DNA from: JBCCDY01 sp039030555
GTDB taxonomy: Bacteria > Bacteroidota > Bacteroidia > Cytophagales > Cyclobacteriaceae
Direction of reading: 5' to 3'
Assembly (NCBI GenBank): GCA_039030555.1
Contig: JBCCDY010000036.1
Location: forward strand, 1-22,686
Length of the DNA stretch: 22,686 nt
The number at the start of each line of letters is the position of its first letter. Within the stretch, counting starts at the first letter, position 1. This document shows positions 22,567 to 22,686 of this stretch, piece by piece. The notes below the pieces were generated by a model. The model ran no database searches, was not told where the DNA came from, and saw nothing but the letters and a program-made list of their open reading frames with translations. A program made the position numbers and the translations under genes.

Positions 22567-22686
22567 CATCCGCTTTCGGGGAGAGGGTTAAAGAAGGGAG
22601 AGATTAGAGAAGAGAAAGTGAGGTAATTACAAAAGTGTAATTGCGGCAATTGAAAGAGATTAAGAAGAGAATTATTAATTAAAAAA
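22567..22686 (+). other. Purine-rich leader of an unseen downstream transcript
   Basis: About 120 bases after P2 with no start codon in a convincing reading frame. It is rich in G and A and carries two overlapping hairpins: AATTACA/TGTAATT (22625-22631 with 22636-22642) and AATTG/CAATT (22639-22643 with 22647-22651). These share bases and cannot both form. Tandem strong promoters followed by a non-coding leader suggest an rRNA operon or another highly expressed stable RNA just beyond the window. This is an inference. Confidence 0.45.

Overview
The window reads as a low-GC chromosome segment of a Bacteroidota bacterium, most likely a free-living (perhaps marine) member of the Cytophagales or a neighbouring order. 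The evidence is a SusC/SusD pair, a protein with a type IX secretion C-terminal domain, promoters of the Bacteroidota type (TTTG, 19 bases, TAnnTTTG), mostly absent Shine-Dalgarno sequences, and a tig-clpP-clpX cluster. No phage, transposase, CRISPR array or recognisable defence system is visible.

Layout. At the left edge (minus strand) is the start of a UvrD/PcrA-type helicase gene, with a 19-copy perfect heptanucleotide array directly upstream of its start codon. A DUF3109 cysteine-cluster gene follows, then a SusC-SusD-lipoprotein operon (1336-7048) with its own promoter, a palindrome at the expected transcription start, and a strong terminator. Two unrecognised exported-protein genes lie convergently (7128-8610). 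Then comes an AT-rich intergenic stretch of about 700 bases holding a perfect CRP-type palindrome (TGTGA-N6-TCACA). It precedes a small lipoprotein gene and a large type IX-secreted Asp-box (sialidase-like propeller) protein.

From 12887 on the genes are mostly housekeeping: a 6-pyruvoyltetrahydropterin-synthase-family enzyme, lpxB, and the minus-strand block tig-clpP-clpX, which has a perfect hairpin terminator between tig and clpP. A tRNA-Leu(UAG) has its own promoter and terminator. Beyond it lie a bifunctional rel/spoT gene, a fur-family regulator, a STAS-domain protein and purA. The last 240 bases carry two tandem, near-identical consensus promoters reading rightward with no gene yet started. 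They look like the promoter region of a highly expressed transcript, plausibly an rRNA operon, just outside the window.

How the genes relate. SusC/SusD plus the surface lipoprotein form a TonB-dependent nutrient-uptake unit of unknown substrate, with no hydrolase, sensor or ECF sigma factor beside it. Tig, ClpP and ClpX cover nascent-chain folding and regulated proteolysis. Rel, Fur and the STAS protein are regulatory. The points most worth a second look are the heptamer array at uvrD, the recurring promoter-like box exactly four bases before several start codons, the CRP-like palindrome, the terminator inside tig-clpPX, the Fur-like protein without zinc cysteines, and the tandem promoters at the right edge. 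I did not find convincing evidence for a new multi-gene system.
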